In this document: positions 3,606 through 5,479 of the stretch, one piece after another | Layout: the number at the start of each line of letters is the position of its first letter | How positions within the stretch are numbered: position 1 is the stretch's first letter | Assembly: GCA_945788655.1 (NCBI GenBank) | Contig: CALZMV010000092.1 | Location: 1 to 5,479 of the forward strand | From: an uncultured Clostridia bacterium | GTDB taxonomy: Bacteria > Bacillota > Clostridia > Peptostreptococcales > Anaerovoracaceae | Length of the DNA stretch: 5,479 bases | Direction: 5' to 3' | Notes under the pieces: generated by a model | The model's input: only the letters and a program-made list of their open reading frames with translations | Told to the model about the DNA's origin: nothing | Databases searched by the model: none | Translations under genes and position numbers: made by a program

Positions 3606-5479
3606 TTAGAATCCTATGCGTCGTTTATTGTTATTATTGTCATCGCTGTTTTTAAAGAATTCTGCTTCTGCAGAAAGAACATCCTCTACGGTTATCAATG
3701 TCAGATCACTATCACTATACTCTGGCAAACCACTTATTCTATATGCCAGTTTAGAAATAACCTTTTCGTAGAAGTTTCTTACTTCTCTTCCGTTGCCAAA
3801 ATGTTCAGTTTTGTTATTGTACATCATTTCAAAGATTCTATGTAATTCTGCCTTGGCATCATCAGATATTACATAATTCTTTGCCAGCTTTGTAAAGATT
3901 TCTTCCAGTTCGCTTGCCTGATAGTCATCAAAATGTATTTTTTTGGTGAATCTTGATTTTAGTCCTGGGTTACTGTCGATAAACTCCTGCATTTCATCAA
4001 TATATCCGGCTACGATTACAACAAGGCTTTCTCTGTTGTCTTCCATCTCCTTCAGCAACGTATCGATGGCTTCCTGACCAAAGTCCTTCTCTCCCTTATT
4101 TGCCAGAGTATAGGCTTCATCTATGAACAGAACTCCACCCATAGCTCTGTCGATAACATCTTTTGTTTTTATAGCTGTCTGACCTATGTATTCTGCCACC
4201 AGCATGCTGCGGTCCACTTCGACACAATCAGGTGTTGATAAAAATCCTATCTCATTGTAGATTTCCCCGATAAGTCTTGCAACTGTAGTCTTACCTGTTC
4301 CAGGATTGCCTGTGAAAACCATGTGCATAGATACAGGTTCTGTCTTTATGTTTTTCATCTGGCACATCTTCTGATATTTTGCCAGACGTATTAATTCGTT
4401 GACCTGTTTCTTTACGTTTTCAAGACCAACCATTTCATTTAAGCGTTCCAATGCGCTGTTTTCTGCTTTTTTCTTTACATCGATGGCCGCCTCAACATCT
4501 TCTTTTGAAATATTATCGCTGTCCATGTCATTTTCGCCTGAAACTCTCACAACGTGCTTTGTAAGCACATCCTGATATAAATTACGAACGTCACGACCAT
4601 TTCCAAATCTTGAGCCTTTAGTTCTGTATACTTTCTCAAAATGTCTGGACAATACTTCTTTTGCATCATCATCTACAGTGTATTCGTCTGATTCTGTCAA
4701 TTTGTAGAAGATGTTGCAAAGTTGCTGAGCATTATAGTCCTCGAAATGAAGAACCTTTTTGAAACGTGATTTAAGTCCCGGATTACTGTTGATAAACTGA
4801 CTCATTTCTTCAGTATACCCAGCCACAATAACCATCAATCTGTCTCGGTAATCTTCCATTGCTTTAAGCAATGTATCGATGGCTTCCTGTCCGTAATCGT
4901 TTCCTGAGCCTTTCTTTACCAGTGTGTATGCTTCATCAATAAAGAGAACTCCACCTAAGGCCTCTTCTATCTTTTTCTTGGTTTTTCCTGCTGTCTGTCC
5001 AATATATTCGGCAACAAGATCAGAACGGTCAACCTCTACAATATCCGGTTTTTCAAGCAGTCCCAGCTGATGATACATTTTTGCAATAATTCTCGCAACT
5101 GTAGTCTTACCTGTTCCTGGATTACCTGTGAAAACCATGTGCATGGATACAGGTGATGTCTTTTTGTTTTGTTCTTTTCTCTTCTTCTGGTATTCAAGAA
5201 GCTGAACCATCTCCATAACATCCTGTTTCACATTATCAAGTCCAATAAGACCATTCAGTTCCTCTGCCGGCGAAATTGATGTCTGTGAAATTGGTGTCTG
5301 TGGAATTTCAGGATGATTATCAAGAGGTTTCTTAATTTCAGGATGCAGTTCAAGATATTTCTTTATTGCTTCGATATTTTCCAACGCCTTCTTGCTTCCC
5401 AAATCAGCCGCTTTCTGATAGCACTCCAAAGCCTTATACTTGTCCTGTACAACTCCAAATCCATTGCTGTAGCAAAGTC
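3606..5479 (-). CDS. Sel1-repeat protein with two CbxX/CfxQ-type AAA+ ATPase modules (5' end beyond window)
   Basis: The frame is open to the right edge; 623 C-terminal residues are visible, numbered here from the edge. Residues 1-35 form a Sel1 (TPR-like) repeat: YSNGFGVVQDKYKA followed by YQKAADLGSKKA. A Pro-rich linker follows, then two AAA+ modules of the CbxX/CfxQ/SpoVK class, about residues 75-310 and 345-605. Each has all the working parts. Walker A is GNPGTGKTT (Lys124, Lys396). The pore-loop YIGQTA follows (Tyr158, Tyr430). Walker B is LFIDEA (Glu182, Glu454), with VIVAGY as sensor 1. The arginine finger is in NPGLKSRF (Arg238, Arg509), and sensor 2 is in FGNGR (Arg295, Arg564). The family forms hexameric ATP-driven remodelling machines, such as Rubisco activase CbxX and the type VII secretion ATPase EccA, in which a TPR-like N-terminus precedes one AAA module. 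The partner is unknown here. The tail is Asn-rich and basic. A TTG at 5429 is not the start, because the Sel1 repeat continues upstream of it. Confidence 0.93.
   Translation of the reverse strand, partial: LCYSNGFGVVQDKYKALECYQKAADLGSKKALENIEAIKKYLELHPEIKKPLDNHPEIPQTPISQTSISPAEELNGLIGLDNVKQDVMEMVQLLEYQKKRKEQNKKTSPVSMHMVFTGNPGTGKTTVARIIAKMYHQLGLLEKPDIVEVDRSDLVAEYIGQTAGKTKKKIEEALGGVLFIDEAYTLVKKGSGNDYGQEAIDTLLKAMEDYRDRLMVIVAGYTEEMSQFINSNPGLKSRFKKVLHFEDYNAQQLCNIFYKLTESDEYTVDDDAKEVLSRHFEKVYRTKGSRFGNGRDVRNLYQDVLTKHVVRVSGENDMDSDNISKEDVEAAIDVKKKAENSALERLNEMVGLENVKKQVNELIRLAKYQKMCQMKNIKTEPVSMHMVFTGNPGTGKTTVARLIGEIYNEIGFLSTPDCVEVDRSMLVAEYIGQTAIKTKDVIDRAMGGVLFIDEAYTLANKGEKDFGQEAIDTLLKEMEDNRESLVVIVAGYIDEMQEFIDSNPGLKSRFTKKIHFDDYQASELEEIFTKLAKNYVISDDAKAELHRIFEMMYNNKTEHFGNGREVRNFYEKVISKLAYRISGLPEYSDSDLTLITVEDVLSAEAEFFKNSDDNNNNKRRIGF
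4279..4338 (-). repeat. Walker A segment of AAA module 2, near-identical to module 1 (copy at 5095-5154)
   Basis: This 60-base stretch matches 5095-5154 at 57 of 60 positions, 816 bases (272 codons) apart. It covers roughly PVSMHMVFTGNPGTGKTTV in both modules. The three differences are synonymous, and the match is closer than in other conserved parts of the two modules. Confidence 0.85.
5095..5154 (-). repeat. Walker A segment of AAA module 1, partner of 4279-4338
   Basis: This is the other copy of the near-identical 60-base segment. Flanking codons on both sides diverge quickly, so the similarity is local to the nucleotide-binding loop. Confidence 0.85.
5272..5301 (-). repeat. 15-base tandem duplication in the Sel1-AAA linker
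   Basis: Two adjacent 15-base units (GAAATTGATGTCTGT, then GAAATTGGTGTCTGT, as read on the plus strand) differ at one base and encode QTPIS-QTSIS. Just upstream in the protein, HPEI occurs twice and is encoded by the same 12-base string AATTTCAGGATG (plus strand, at 5304 and 5334). The linker therefore seems to have grown by small in-frame duplications, as expected for a flexible spacer. Confidence 0.75.

Noticed and set aside
5036..5221. Minus-strand 61-codon frame overlapping the AAA+ gene
   Set aside because: It is a same-strand, out-of-frame reading of the first AAA module, with no ribosome site and low-complexity basic content.
3606..5429. AAA+ protein starting at the TTG at 5429
   Set aside because: The same frame continues upstream to the window edge and completes a Sel1 repeat (YSNGFGVVQDKYKA), so the TTG is an internal leucine codon and the true start lies beyond the window.
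1..5479. CRISPR array, tRNA, rRNA, insertion sequence or attachment site
   Set aside because: No regularly spaced repeats, cloverleaf-like segments, transposase motifs or integrase-linked direct repeats were seen. Repeats present are internal to the AAA+ gene.

Overview
The window looks like chromosomal DNA of a low-GC, Gram-positive anaerobe, most likely a Clostridia-type Firmicute. The support is AT-rich sequence, strong AGGAGG-type ribosome binding sites, consensus sigma-A-like promoters, a lipoprotein signal with a classic lipobox, and anaerobe-typical families (CoA-disulfide-reductase-like flavoprotein, small FMN nitroreductase). Genus cannot be told from the sequence. No RNA genes, insertion sequences or CRISPR arrays were seen.

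Layout, left to right. (1) Positions 1-2067, minus strand: a tight three-gene operon, transcribed leftward from a promoter near 2104-2131. It encodes a secreted lipoprotein rhodanese (2067-1678), a cytosolic single-domain rhodanese (1665-1345) and a CoA-disulfide-reductase/NADH-oxidase-type flavoprotein (1343 leftward, cut by the window edge). Gaps are 12 and 1 bases, and the ribosome sites overlap the preceding gene, so translation is probably coupled. Together they suggest handling of sulfane sulfur, persulfide or CoA disulfide across and inside the membrane. (2) Positions 2220-2942, plus strand: a stand-alone gene of the phage Gp37/Gp68 (DUF5131) three-cysteine family with its own consensus promoter, divergent from the sulfur operon. 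(3) A strong bidirectional terminator hairpin (2966-3001) separates it from the convergent gene to the right. (4) Positions 3529-3005, minus strand: a compact nitroreductase. (5) Positions 5479-3606, minus strand: a large AAA+ protein, cut by the right edge, with at least one Sel1 repeat followed by two complete CbxX/CfxQ (SpoVK/EccA-like) ATPase modules. It lies 76 bases upstream of the nitroreductase with no evident terminator between them, so the two could share a transcript.

The least ordinary parts are the Sel1-AAA-AAA protein, in which both ATPase modules keep all catalytic residues and share a nearly identical Walker A DNA segment, and the orphan three-cysteine Gp37/Gp68 gene. The two-rhodanese plus flavoprotein operon is a coherent sulfur-relay candidate. 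Nothing here proves a new system; the flanks outside the window would decide the most interesting questions.
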